DNA from: JL08 sp963765555
Lineage (GTDB): Bacteria; Pseudomonadota; Alphaproteobacteria; Rhodobacterales; Rhodobacteraceae
NCBI GenBank assembly: GCA_963765555.1
Contig: CAVXWX010000012.1
Coordinates: forward strand, 186,001-250,000
DNA length: 64,000 nucleotides
Direction: 5' to 3'
In this document: positions 1 through 7,668 of the stretch, one piece after another
Layout of the letters: every line of letters starts with the position of its first letter
Position numbering within the stretch: the stretch's first letter is position 1
Position numbers and translations under genes: made by a program
The notes under the pieces: model-generated
Seen by the model: the letters and a program-made list of their open reading frames with translations, nothing else
Told to the model about the DNA's origin: nothing
Databases searched by the model: none

Positions 1-18
1 CTGGAAATATCAAAAGAA

Positions 19-46
19 AACGCGGCATCAGCCGCGTTCATTTTTT
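19..46. terminator. Bidirectional intrinsic terminator
   Basis: A perfect 8-bp stem AACGCGGC / GCCGCGTT with an ATCA loop is followed by six T on the + strand and by TTTTCTTTT on the - strand. It can end the IalB-family gene on the - strand and any + strand gene entering from outside the window. Confidence 0.8.
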
Positions 47-93
47 CACAATATCCCGTCAAACGGGCCTCACTCAGTGCCAGCAGAGGCTGT

Positions 94-624
94 TCAGCCT
101 TCGCAGCGCTTTTCGGCATCTTCCAGCGCAGCCGTAAAGCCGAGCAGGGAAAAGGTATCTTTGGTCTGGGTGCCTTTGGATGAAACGGCCGTCACAACTG
201 CTTGCGCGCCGCGCTTCATCGCCGTGATGATTTTCGCGTCATCCGCTGTTGATGCCGGCCACGCCCATTCGTTTTCAGTAAACAGTTCGAATTCCGTGCC
301 GCCGATATCAAGGTTGACAGTCGACCCGGGTTTGAACGGATACCCGCCCGTAAACGTGACCTGCCCCTTCACTTCGGCGCCCGGACGGTAGAACACGAAC
401 AGAAGGATGTCGCCACGACGCACAGCGACAACGCGGCCATCGCGTGTATTCACTGTTTCCTTGGGCGATGACACGCCCCAGCATTCCTTTGGATCGCTTT
501 CTACAAAAACGCTCCAGTCCGTTTTGGCCGCGACGCGGTTGGTGCTTTGCTCTTGTGCCCAGACACTGCTGGCCAGTGCCGCCAAACACAGTCCCGAAAT
601 TGCGCCCGCTAACTTAATTCCCAT
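94..624 (-). CDS. Invasion-associated locus B (IalB) family protein
   Basis: This 176-residue protein has a cleavable signal peptide (residues 1-23, ending SVWAQ), so it should be periplasmic or envelope-located. The body matches the IalB family in layout: a tryptophan-containing start to the domain (DWSVF), two conserved cysteines (KECWG near residue 48 and the C-terminal KRC) and the family's typical ending SLLGFTAALEDA. IalB was named for erythrocyte invasion in Bartonella, but free-living alphaproteobacteria carry many paralogues of unknown role, so no virulence function should be inferred. It is transcribed alone and ends at the hairpin at 19-46. The start gives a complete signal peptide. 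Confidence 0.82.
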   Translation of the reverse strand: MGIKLAGAISGLCLAALASSVWAQEQSTNRVAAKTDWSVFVESDPKECWGVSSPKETVNTRDGRVVAVRRGDILLFVFYRPGAEVKGQVTFTGGYPFKPGSTVNLDIGGTEFELFTENEWAWPASTADDAKIITAMKRGAQAVVTAVSSKGTQTKDTFSLLGFTAALEDAEKRCEG

Positions 625-797
625 TTGTCCAGCCTCCAGCCGTCCTAATCCTCAACTTCAAACGCGCTTTTGCAGCCTTGTTTCGGCTGTCTGATCGTAT
701 CAACCCGTTTTCTTTTCGACAGAAGCACACTAGCCTGAAACCTGCCACAGGCGAAAGCCCGATTGGCAGGAATTCGCGCAACTGTGAGTATAAAATA

Positions 798-1807
798 ATG
801 AACAAATCCGCATCCACACCTGTTCCCATGGTGGAAATCTGGCGCGGCCCTTTTTTGGAAAGTGTTCACGCCGGTCACGCCGTGATCTGTGACGAAGCAG
901 GGCAGATCGTTCAGGCGTGGGGCGATCCGGATGCTATCGTGCTGCCGCGCAGCTCCGCCAAGATGATTCAGGCGCTTGCCGCTGATCACATCAGGTGCCG
1001 CAGATCAGGCCGGTTTGACATCCGAACAACTGGCTTTGGCCTGCGCCTCGCACAATGGCGCGGCCATCCATACAGATCGTGTATGCGGCCTGGTTGCACG
1101 ACCTCGAATTAGGCGATGATGATCTGCGCTGTGGACCGCAATGGCCCGACAACAAAGATGCCAACCACGCGCTGATCAGAGCCTATGAAAAGCCTTGCCA
1201 GATTCACAACAACTGTTCCGGAAAGCATGCGGGCTTTCTAACGCTGTCCAAACATCTGGGGGCAGGCCGCGAATATGTTGATCCGGATCATCCCGTTCAA
1301 AGGCCTGTCTTGCTGCGTTTGAAGAAACAACGCAACAGCCCAGCCCCGGATTTGGAATTGACGGATGCTCTGCACCCAACTTCGCGACAACACTGCATGG
1401 TATGGCCCGCGCAATGGCTTTTTTTGCGTCCGCCCATGGCCGCTCTGACGCCAAGAGTCAGGCTGCGACCCGATTGGCGCAAGCGATGATGTTGCATCCT
1501 GATCTGGTCGCCGGAGAAGGCCGCGCCTGTACAGAACTGATGCGCGCGATGAACGGCAAGGTGGTGATCAAAACAGGGGCCGAGGCATTTTTCATCGCGA
1601 TCATTCCGGAAAAGAAACTGGGTGTCGCGCTTGAAGATCACAGACGGAACGACACGTGCCAGTGAATGTGCGATCGCTTCCATTCTGGTCAATCTGGGCG
1701 TGCTGGACGCGGAACACACGGCAACACGCAAACGGCGCTTTGCCCCGATATTGAACAGGCGGGGGATTGAAACAGGTATGATCAAACCCGCCGCCGCATT
1801 GCTTTAG
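798..1807 (+). pseudogene. L-asparaginase II family protein, broken by several frameshifts
   Basis: Translation begins MNKSASTPVPMVEIWRGPF and follows the asparaginase II (COG4448-type) pattern, but the reading frame changes about four times: near 975-990, near 1083, near 1300 and near 1632. Stitching the frames gives one continuous family-like protein of roughly 330 residues. Recognisable pieces are LPRSSAKMIQAL, ALACASHNGAAIHTDRV, NNCSGKHAGFLTLSKHL, IDGCSAPNFATTLHGMARAM and KTGAEAFFIAIIPEKKLGVAL. The intact gene would hydrolyse asparagine to aspartate and ammonia. Four shifts in 1 kb, against none in most neighbouring genes, favour real decay, though sequencing error cannot be excluded. It stands alone between divergent and convergent neighbours. 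Confidence 0.8.
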
Positions 1808-1813
1808 GGCAGT

Positions 1814-2128
1814 TTACATTTCAACCACGGGCGCGACTTCTACGCTGCCAGTGCCGTTGCCAATCATCGGACAGCCTTTGGCCATTGAAACGGCCGCATC
1901 CATGTCGCTGGCGCGGACGACGGTAAAACCCGAAATCGGGTTGGCCCCGCCGTCATCTGTAACCCCCACGGCGCTGACCGTCTTTGACATGCCCACAGGG
2001 TTGCCCGGGTTGACGACAGCGTCCCCCAACTCTCCGAACCAGGCTTGCCATTTGGCCATTTCCTTGGCGCCTTCTTCGGGCGTTTCCGGCATTTTCCCGC
2101 CGTGGTAGGCAAATATAAAATCAGGCAT
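1814..2128 (-). CDS. YCII-related (YciI family) protein
   Basis: A 104-residue protein starting MPDFIFAYHGG, where PETPEEGAKEMAKWQAWFGELG and the C-terminal GCPMIGNGTGSVEVAPVVEM half fit the YCII / DGPF fold, a small dimeric alpha-beta barrel with a conserved His. The exact reaction is unknown. I chose the start at 2128 because an AAGGAGA ribosome-binding site precedes it; an upstream in-frame extension would lack this. It follows an AHSA1-like gene and an ArsR regulator, a combination (ArsR / SRPBCC / YCII) common in proteobacteria. It is probably the last gene of that three-gene operon. Confidence 0.8.
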   Translation of the reverse strand: MPDFIFAYHGGKMPETPEEGAKEMAKWQAWFGELGDAVVNPGNPVGMSKTVSAVGVTDDGGANPISGFTVVRASDMDAAVSMAKGCPMIGNGTGSVEVAPVVEM

Positions 2129-2157
2129 CTTAAATCTCCTTTTGAAGGTTTCGGGTT

Positions 2158-2586
2158 CTAATTCAACAAGCGGGCAAGGCGCAGCAATGTTGCGGTCCAT
2201 CCCGCCTCGTGGCGCGCGCCAATATCACCATCGGGCAAATCGCGATGGTCAACGATCAAACGGGCACCGGCGCTGGTGGGGACCACCGTAAACGTCACGT
2301 GGCTTTCAGCGCCGCGCTGATCCGTTTCATCGTGCCAGCCCCACGTAAAGCCAACAGATTTCGGCGGGTCCACATGGGTCACATAACCTGACATTTTGAA
2401 CCGTTGTTCGTCTGTGTTGGCCATATCAAAAAACCAGGGCCCCGTTTTCGAGAAATCGATTTGTTCGTCCTGCACAATCAGCCCGTCATGGCCCCACCAC
2501 TGCAGCAGGAACGCGCGTTGGGTAATGACCTCGAACAGGCGTTCCGGCGTGATCCTGAATTCCCGTTCCAGCCGGATATCAGTCAT
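2158..2586 (-). CDS. SRPBCC / AHSA1-domain protein
   Basis: A 142-residue protein of the START-like SRPBCC superfamily, AHSA1 (Hsp90 ATPase activator homologue 1-like) branch. Seen in the sequence are the N-terminal strand-helix REFRITPERLFEVITQ, the motif LLQWWGHDG, the DPPKSVGFTW strand and the long C-terminal helix beginning HEAGWTATL. The family forms a hydrophobic-pocket fold; ligands are usually unknown. The start at 2586 lies 8 bp inside the upstream ArsR gene and has AGGAGA upstream, so the two are translationally coupled. Paired ArsR-AHSA1 genes are frequent, which suggests the regulator controls this operon. Confidence 0.85.
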   Translation of the reverse strand: MTDIRLEREFRITPERLFEVITQRAFLLQWWGHDGLIVQDEQIDFSKTGPWFFDMANTDEQRFKMSGYVTHVDPPKSVGFTWGWHDETDQRGAESHVTFTVVPTSAGARLIVDHRDLPDGDIGARHEAGWTATLLRLARLLN

Positions 2587-2911
2587 TTCTGGTTTCTCCT
2601 GACTCTGCCAGAAAGGCATCCAGCCGGTTCAGGCTGGCCTCCCAAAAGGTTTGGTGATCCATTGTCCATCCCGAAATGGCCTGCATGGCCTCGGGTCGAA
2701 CGGAATAGAACCGCTTGGTCCCTTCCGCCCGTTGCCGGATGACGCCCGCTTCGCGCAGAACCTTAAGATGTCTTGAAATCGCCGGGGCGGTGATATCGGT
2801 GTTGGCCGCCAATGCGCCCGCAGGCTGTTCGCCATTGTCCAGCAACCGGGTCACCAGCGCAAAGCGGGTTTCATCGGACAGGGCCGCGAATATCTTGGTA
2901 AGTTCTTTCAT
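2579..2911 (-). CDS. ArsR-family winged-helix transcriptional regulator
   Basis: A 110-residue ArsR/SmtB-type repressor. The winged helix-turn-helix is clear: ALSDETRFALVTRLLDN is helix 1-2, ITAPAISRHLKVLREAGVI is the recognition region, and RAEGTKRFYSVRPEAM is the wing. There is no cysteine metal-binding motif (ELCVC type), so a metal ligand is unlikely. Two tandem 16-bp inverted-repeat boxes lie 10 bp upstream and are the likely autoregulatory operator. It leads the ArsR / AHSA1 / YCII operon and overlaps the AHSA1 gene by 8 bp. Confidence 0.9.
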   Translation of the reverse strand: MKELTKIFAALSDETRFALVTRLLDNGEQPAGALAANTDITAPAISRHLKVLREAGVIRQRAEGTKRFYSVRPEAMQAISGWTMDHQTFWEASLNRLDAFLAESGETRND

Positions 2912-2920
2912 GCATCATTA

Positions 2921-2952
2921 TTAACACAAATGTTAATTAATGAAAGTGTTAA
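2921..2952. promoter_or_regulatory. Tandem inverted-repeat operator upstream of the ArsR gene
   Basis: Two adjacent 16-bp boxes are visible: TTAACACAAATGTTAA (2921-2936), a perfect TTAACA-N4-TGTTAA palindrome, and TTAATGAAAGTGTTAA (2937-2952), identical to the first at 12 of 16 positions. They sit immediately upstream of the ArsR start and touch the serB stop codon. I infer that they are the operator of the ArsR regulator. Confidence 0.6.
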
Positions 2953-3840
2953 TTAGAGTGCAGTGAAATCCGCTCTGGAATAGCCCTGAATGTACAACAA
3001 CGCGGTCAGGTCCCCGTGGTTGATCCGGACGTCACATTCGGCCGCCACAACCGGTTTGGCGTGAAGCGCAACGCCGGTTCCGGCGCGCTTTAGCATTCCA
3101 AGATCATTGGCACCGTCGCCGACGGCTATCACATCTATCTCGGACAGGGCACGTTTCTTGGTGACATCCATCAATGTATCAACCTTGGCTTGTCGTCCAA
3201 GGATCGGCATACCGACCTGTCCGGTCAGCTTTCCATTCTCTGTTATCAGTGTATTGGCGCGGTTTTCGTCAAAACCCAGATGCAGCGCAACCTGTCCGGT
3301 GAACGCCGTAAACCCGCCGGATACCAAAACCGTATACGCACCATTGGCCTTCATCGTCGCAACAAGTTCGGCCCCGCCCGGCATATACGTGATGCGCGTT
3401 GCCAGAACATGCTGGATCACGTCTGCATCCAGACCGGCCAGAAGCCCGACACGTTCAATCAATGCCGCGTTGAAATCCAGCTCTCCGTTCATCGCCCGCG
3501 CGGTGATGTCTGCCACATGCGCGCCCACACCGGCCTCGTCTGCCAGTTCGTCAATGCATTCCTGCTGGATCATTGTGCTGTCCATATCAGCCAGCAGCAT
3601 TTTCTTTTTGCGATTCTTTTCGGGCTGCACCACCAGATCGACACCCATCTTTTGCAGATCGTCCCAAACCTGCGCGTGATTGTCCGGCAGGGCGGGTATT
3701 GAAAATTCGGCCGCCACATCCGGTTCTAACCACACCGCGTCCCCACCGCCCCACGCATTGCGCAATGATTCGACAAGGCCAGCGTCCAGCATTGGCCGTG
3801 CAGGAGATGTCAGGAGGGTGGCAACAAACGGGCCTGCCAA
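2953..3840 (-). CDS. serB: Phosphoserine phosphatase SerB
   Basis: SerB dephosphorylates phosphoserine to L-serine, the last step of the pathway whose first two enzymes (SerA, SerC) are encoded next door. The C-terminal HAD domain shows motif I LLADMDSTMIQQE (nucleophile DMD), the motif II region TVLVSGGFTAF and motif III/IV AVGDGANDLGML. The N-terminal ~85 residues form the small ACT-like domain of the long SerB type. The open frame continues far upstream, but the protein family begins near FVATLL; the best start is a TTG at 3840, giving 295 residues, the usual length. This start is an inference because no ATG is available nearby. Confidence 0.92.
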   Translation of the reverse strand: MAGPFVATLLTSPARPMLDAGLVESLRNAWGGGDAVWLEPDVAAEFSIPALPDNHAQVWDDLQKMGVDLVVQPEKNRKKKMLLADMDSTMIQQECIDELADEAGVGAHVADITARAMNGELDFNAALIERVGLLAGLDADVIQHVLATRITYMPGGAELVATMKANGAYTVLVSGGFTAFTGQVALHLGFDENRANTLITENGKLTGQVGMPILGRQAKVDTLMDVTKKRALSEIDVIAVGDGANDLGMLKRAGTGVALHAKPVVAAECDVRINHGDLTALLYIQGYSRADFTAL

Positions 3841-3899
3841 GTTTCCGATCCACTTCAAAAAGGTCGCATTTAATCCTTCAAGCGGCGCTATAGCGGCGT

Positions 3900-3991
3900 T
3901 TTGGCGCTTGCACCACCCCGATTGCGCCCGTATTTCCAACGGCGGGACACCCTTCCCCAACGAAGGGCGCTTATCTGGAAGGATAGCATTT
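3900..3991 (+). ncRNA. Candidate serC leader RNA (5' UTR structure)
   Basis: A 'serC' RNA motif is described from comparative genomics of alphaproteobacteria, upstream of serC-serA operons. The sequence here shows the hairpin CCCTTC-CCCAAC-GAAGGG (3950-3967). A competing long-range pairing GCGCCC (3924-3929) with GGGCGC (3965-3970) would compete with that hairpin for 3965-3967. The ribosome-binding site GGAAGGA follows directly. I assign it by position and structure only; a covariance-model match to the family was not possible here. Confidence 0.5.
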
Positions 3992-5146
3992 ATGGCTATT
4001 GAAACACCGGCATCGCGGCCGGCTAATCCGCGGTTTTCATCTGGCCCTTGCGCCAAAATCCCCACATTTGAATTGCAAAAACTGTCGGATGCCCCGTTCG
4101 GGCGCAGCCACCGTGCAGCGGTTGGCAAGGCCAAACTGCTGGCCGCAATCGAAGAAACGCGTGATCTTTTGGGCGTACCTGCAGATTACCGTATCGGCAT
4201 TGTGCCAGCATCGGATACCGGCGCGTTTGAAATGGCGATGTGGAACCTGCTGGGGGAACGCCCCGTCGAAATGACCGCATGGGAAAGCTTTGGCGCTGGC
4301 TGGGTCACGGACGCCGTCAAACAGTTGAAAATCGACGCGACAGTGCACACGGCAGAGTATGGCCAGATCGTCGATATGGCGGCGTTGAATTATGATCATG
4401 ACGTTTGCTTTACATGGAACGGCACAACGTCCGGCGTACGGATGCCGAACGGCGATGCGATCCCGTCCGATCGCGCGGGTCTGACCCTGTGTGATGCCAC
4501 CTCGGCCGCATTCGCGATGGACCTGCCTTGGGACAAACTGGATGTCACCACATTCAGCTGGCAAAAGGTTCTGGGCGGCGAAGGCGCGCACGGAATGCTG
4601 ATCCTGTCGCCCCGTGCGATCGCGCGGTTGGAAAGCTATACACCGGCCTGGCCCCTGCCCAAGATTTTCCGCCTGACCAAAGGTGGAAAACTCATCGATG
4701 GCATCTTCAAGGGTGAAACCATCAACACACCTTCTATGATGGCGGTGGAAGACTATCTGGTTGCTTTGGACTGGGCGCGCTCGGTTGGCGGGTTAACCGG
4801 ATTGATCAACCGCGCAAACGCGAACGCCGCTGCCATTGAAGCCTTCGTTGCGGCCAATGACTGGATCGCCTATCTGGCCGAAGATCCGGCGACGCGGTCC
4901 AATACGTCCGTGTGCCTGAAATTCACCGATGCCCGCATCGTTGATGGCGCAGCCTTCGCCAAGGCGGTTGCGAAACGGCTGGATACCGAAGGTGTTGCCT
5001 ATGATATCGGGGCCTATCGTGATGCCCCCCCCGGACTGCGTATCTGGTGTGGTGGCACTGTCGAAACGTCTGACATCACGGCCATGTTGCCATGGCTGTC
5101 ATGGGCGTTTGACGCAGAAATCGATGCACAAATGGTCGCCGCGTAA
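3992..5146 (+). CDS. serC: Phosphoserine aminotransferase SerC
   Basis: SerC is a PLP-dependent class-V aminotransferase that converts 3-phosphohydroxypyruvate and glutamate to phosphoserine. The 384-residue protein is the long alphaproteobacterial form. Recognisable are NPRFSSGPCAKIP at the N-terminus, FGRSHRAAVGKAKL, the PLP-site neighbourhood LCDATSAAFAMDLPWDKLD, and TFSWQKVLGGEGAHG with the Schiff-base lysine (about residue 193). The ATG at 3992 has GGAAGGA upstream. It is cotranscribed with serA 87 bp downstream and divergent from serB, so the whole serine pathway is clustered. Confidence 0.95.
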   Translation: MAIETPASRPANPRFSSGPCAKIPTFELQKLSDAPFGRSHRAAVGKAKLLAAIEETRDLLGVPADYRIGIVPASDTGAFEMAMWNLLGERPVEMTAWESFGAGWVTDAVKQLKIDATVHTAEYGQIVDMAALNYDHDVCFTWNGTTSGVRMPNGDAIPSDRAGLTLCDATSAAFAMDLPWDKLDVTTFSWQKVLGGEGAHGMLILSPRAIARLESYTPAWPLPKIFRLTKGGKLIDGIFKGETINTPSMMAVEDYLVALDWARSVGGLTGLINRANANAAAIEAFVAANDWIAYLAEDPATRSNTSVCLKFTDARIVDGAAFAKAVAKRLDTEGVAYDIGAYRDAPPGLRIWCGGTVETSDITAMLPWLSWAFDAEIDAQMVAA

Positions 5147-5174
5147 CTCTGCAAACCCGGAATTTGAACATTTT

Positions 5175-5199
5175 TGGGGTGCGCCATGTTGCGCCCCCA
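5175..5199 (+). other. Hairpin in the serC-serA spacer
   Basis: TGGGG-T-GCGC pairs with GCGC-CCCCA across a six-base loop, 34 bp before the serA start. No T-run follows, so it is not a standard terminator. It may be an mRNA-processing or stability element within the operon. Confidence 0.4.
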
Positions 5200-5233
5200 T
5201 TTCCCCAATTCAATATCATCAAGGAGCGCCAAA

Positions 5234-6829
5234 ATGGCCCCCAAAGTTCTTATTTCTGACAAGCTGTCAGACGCTGCCGTTCAAATTTTCCGTGACCGCG
5301 GAATTGATGTGGATTTCATGCCCGATCTGGGCAAGGACAAGGAAAAGCTGGAGGCGATCATCGGCCAATATGATGGCCTTGCGATCCGGTCCGCTACGAA
5401 AGTGACAGAAAAAATTCTGGAAGCGGCGACCAACCTAAAAGTTATCGGGCGCGCCGGAATTGGTGTCGACAATGTCGACCGCGAGGCAGCTTCGAAAAAG
5501 GGCGTGATCGTGATGAACACACCTTTTGGCAACATGATCACCACCGCGGAACACGCGATTGCGATGATGTTCGCTGTTGCACGCCAAATTCCCGAGGCCA
5601 GCGCATCGACCCACGCAGGAAAATGGGAAAAGTCCAAATTCATGGGTGTTGAACTCACAGGCAAGACACTGGGTGTCATCGGTGCGGGCAATATTGGCGG
5701 CATTGTCTGTGATCGGGCGCGCGGTCTGAAAATGAAGGTCGTTGCCTATGATCCGTTCCTCAGCCAGGAAAAAGCCGACAAAATGGGTGTTGAAAAGGTC
5801 GAACTGGATGATCTGCTGAAGCGCGCGGATTTCATTACCCTGCACGTTCCCTATACGGATCAAACGGCCAACATCCTGTCAGCAGAAGCCATTGCCAAAA
5901 TGAAAAAGGGCGTGCGCATCATCAACTGTGCCCGTGGCGGATTGGTGGACGAAGCGGCATTGGCCGAAGCACTGAAATCGGGCCACGTTGCCGGGGCGGC
6001 GTTTGATGTGTTCAAAACCGAACCAGCCGTTGAAAACCCGTTGTTCAACCTGCCCAACGTCGTCTGCACGCCGCACCTTGGGGCCGCAACCACCGAAGCG
6101 CAGGAAAACGTTGCATTGCAGGTCGCGGAACAAATGTCCGACTATTTGCTGACGGGCGCTGTGACCAACGCATTGAACATGCCATCGGTCACTGCGGAAG
6201 AGGCCAAGGTGATGGGCCCATGGGTCAAGCTGGCCGCGCATCTTGGTGCCTTTATCGGCCAGATGACAGACGAACCGATCAAGGCGATCAACATCCTTTA
6301 TGACGGGTCGGTCGCGGCGATGAACCTTGAAGCGCTGAACTGTTCTGTGATTGCAGGGATCATGAAAAAGGTGAACCCCGATGTGAACATGGTCAGTGCA
6401 CCTGTGATCGCGAAAGATCGCGGTATTCAGATCAGCACCACCAATCAGGACAAATCCGGTAGTTTTGATGGATATATCAAGGTGACGGTTGTCACCGAAA
6501 AACGCGAAAGATCAATTGCGGGCACTGTGTTCAGCGATGGAAAACCGCGCTTTATCCAGATCAAGGGCATCAACATCGACGCCGAAATCGGGTCGCATAT
6601 GTTGTACACCACGAACGAGGATGTGCCCGGAATTATCGGTCTTTTGGGTCAAACCATGGGTGAAAACGGCGTGAACATCGCCAACTTTACACTGGGCCGT
6701 TCTGCCGCAGGTGGCGAGGCGATTGCATTGCTTTATGTCGATGCCGTCGTTCCTGCCCCGATCCTCAAGAAACTGTCAGACACTGGAAAATTTACCCAGG
6801 TCAAACCCCTGGAATTTGATGTCGCCTGA
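5234..6829 (+). CDS. serA: D-3-phosphoglycerate dehydrogenase SerA
   Basis: SerA oxidises 3-phosphoglycerate to 3-phosphohydroxypyruvate with NAD and commits carbon to serine. The 531-residue length is that of the long form with an intervening (ASB) domain and a C-terminal ACT domain. Seen are the Rossmann motif GVIGAGNIGG (about residue 148), the D-2-hydroxyacid signature LHVPYTDQTANILS, CARGGLVDEAAL, and the catalytic His in CTPHLGAATTEAQ. The ACT domain begins near DVPGIIGLLGQTMGENGVNIANFTLGR. The ATG at 5234 follows the ribosome-binding site AAGGAG. A terminator follows the gene. Confidence 0.96.
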   Translation: MAPKVLISDKLSDAAVQIFRDRGIDVDFMPDLGKDKEKLEAIIGQYDGLAIRSATKVTEKILEAATNLKVIGRAGIGVDNVDREAASKKGVIVMNTPFGNMITTAEHAIAMMFAVARQIPEASASTHAGKWEKSKFMGVELTGKTLGVIGAGNIGGIVCDRARGLKMKVVAYDPFLSQEKADKMGVEKVELDDLLKRADFITLHVPYTDQTANILSAEAIAKMKKGVRIINCARGGLVDEAALAEALKSGHVAGAAFDVFKTEPAVENPLFNLPNVVCTPHLGAATTEAQENVALQVAEQMSDYLLTGAVTNALNMPSVTAEEAKVMGPWVKLAAHLGAFIGQMTDEPIKAINILYDGSVAAMNLEALNCSVIAGIMKKVNPDVNMVSAPVIAKDRGIQISTTNQDKSGSFDGYIKVTVVTEKRERSIAGTVFSDGKPRFIQIKGINIDAEIGSHMLYTTNEDVPGIIGLLGQTMGENGVNIANFTLGRSAAGGEAIALLYVDAVVPAPILKKLSDTGKFTQVKPLEFDVA

Positions 6830-6853
6830 TCCCGTTTAGCGGTTCATTCCCAT

Positions 6854-6887
6854 AACGTCGCCCTGTCAGGGCGGCGTTATTTGTTTT
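6854..6887 (+). terminator. Intrinsic terminator after serA
   Basis: The stem AACG-CGCCCTG / CAGGGCG-CGTT (with small bulges) is followed by TATTTGTTTT. It lies 25 bp after the serA stop codon. Confidence 0.8.
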
Positions 6888-6920
6888 ATGGAACATCCAT
6901 TGCCCCAGAGGAGCGCCAGA

Positions 6921-7649
6921 ATGACAAAACCCGTTTACGCCATTGGCGACATCCACGGCCAAATCGACATGTTAAAGGCCGCGCTGGCCTTGATCGAGGC
7001 AGATGGCGGGCCGGACGCCAAGGTGGTGTTTCTCGGGGATTACGTGGATCGTGGCCCTGACAGTTGCGCCGTCGTTCAAACCCTGATCGACGGATACACA
7101 CAGGGCCGCAACTGGACCGCCCTCAAGGGCAACCACGATCGCTATCTGCTGCGCTTCATGAGCGATCAAAACGTTCATGACAGCCGGACACGGCCAGATC
7201 TGATGTGGTTCAACCCGATCCTGGGGGGGGACAAAACGATGCTGTCTTATGGCGTTTACGCAAAAGATGGTGCGTCCATCAGCAATACGCACACCGCTGC
7301 CTTGTCTGCCGTCCCACAATCGCATCTTGATTTTCTGAACAACCTTGACCTGACGCACACCCAAGACGACCTGCTGTTTGTTCATGCCGGAATTCGCCCC
7401 GGCGTGCCGCTGGCCGATCAGACAGAAGACGATCTTGTCTGGATCAGAGAGCCGTTTTTAAGCGATCCACGGGATCACGGCTATCTGATCGTGCACGGCC
7501 ACACCGCGTTGGACGCACCGCAGCACTACGGCAACAGGGTCAATCTGGATGGTGGCGCGGGGTTCGGGCGGCCGCTGACAACTGCGGTGTTCGAAGGGCG
7601 CGATTGCTGGTTACTGACACCAAAGGGCCGTGTCGCGTTTGGGCCGTGA
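6921..7649 (+). CDS. Metallophosphoesterase, serine/threonine phosphatase type
   Basis: A 242-residue calcineurin-like phosphoesterase of the bacterial PPP (PrpA/ApaH-like) type. The metal-binding motifs are in order: AIGDIHGQ (about residue 8), VFLGDYVDRGPDS (about 36), LKGNHD (about 66), FVHAGIRP (about 154) and VHGHT (about 192). It could act on phosphoproteins or on diadenosine tetraphosphate; the sequence does not decide. I chose the start at 6921, preceded by GAGGAGC, because the motif spacing then matches the family. It is transcribed alone, with terminators on both sides. Confidence 0.88.
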   Translation: MTKPVYAIGDIHGQIDMLKAALALIEADGGPDAKVVFLGDYVDRGPDSCAVVQTLIDGYTQGRNWTALKGNHDRYLLRFMSDQNVHDSRTRPDLMWFNPILGGDKTMLSYGVYAKDGASISNTHTAALSAVPQSHLDFLNNLDLTHTQDDLLFVHAGIRPGVPLADQTEDDLVWIREPFLSDPRDHGYLIVHGHTALDAPQHYGNRVNLDGGAGFGRPLTTAVFEGRDCWLLTPKGRVAFGP

Positions 7650-7665
7650 TTGCCAGGGCCCAAAC
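7637..7665. terminator. Bidirectional terminator between the phosphatase and tdh
   Basis: A perfect 9-bp inverted repeat, GTTTGGGCC / GGCCCAAAC, has an 11-nt loop that contains the phosphatase stop codon. It lies between two convergent genes. T-tracts are short, so termination is inferred mainly from stem quality and position. Confidence 0.6.
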
Positions 7666-7668
7666 CTT

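Noticed and set aside
42..50. TTTTTCACA as a DnaA-box-like sequence.
   Set aside because: It is a single match within the T-tract of a terminator.
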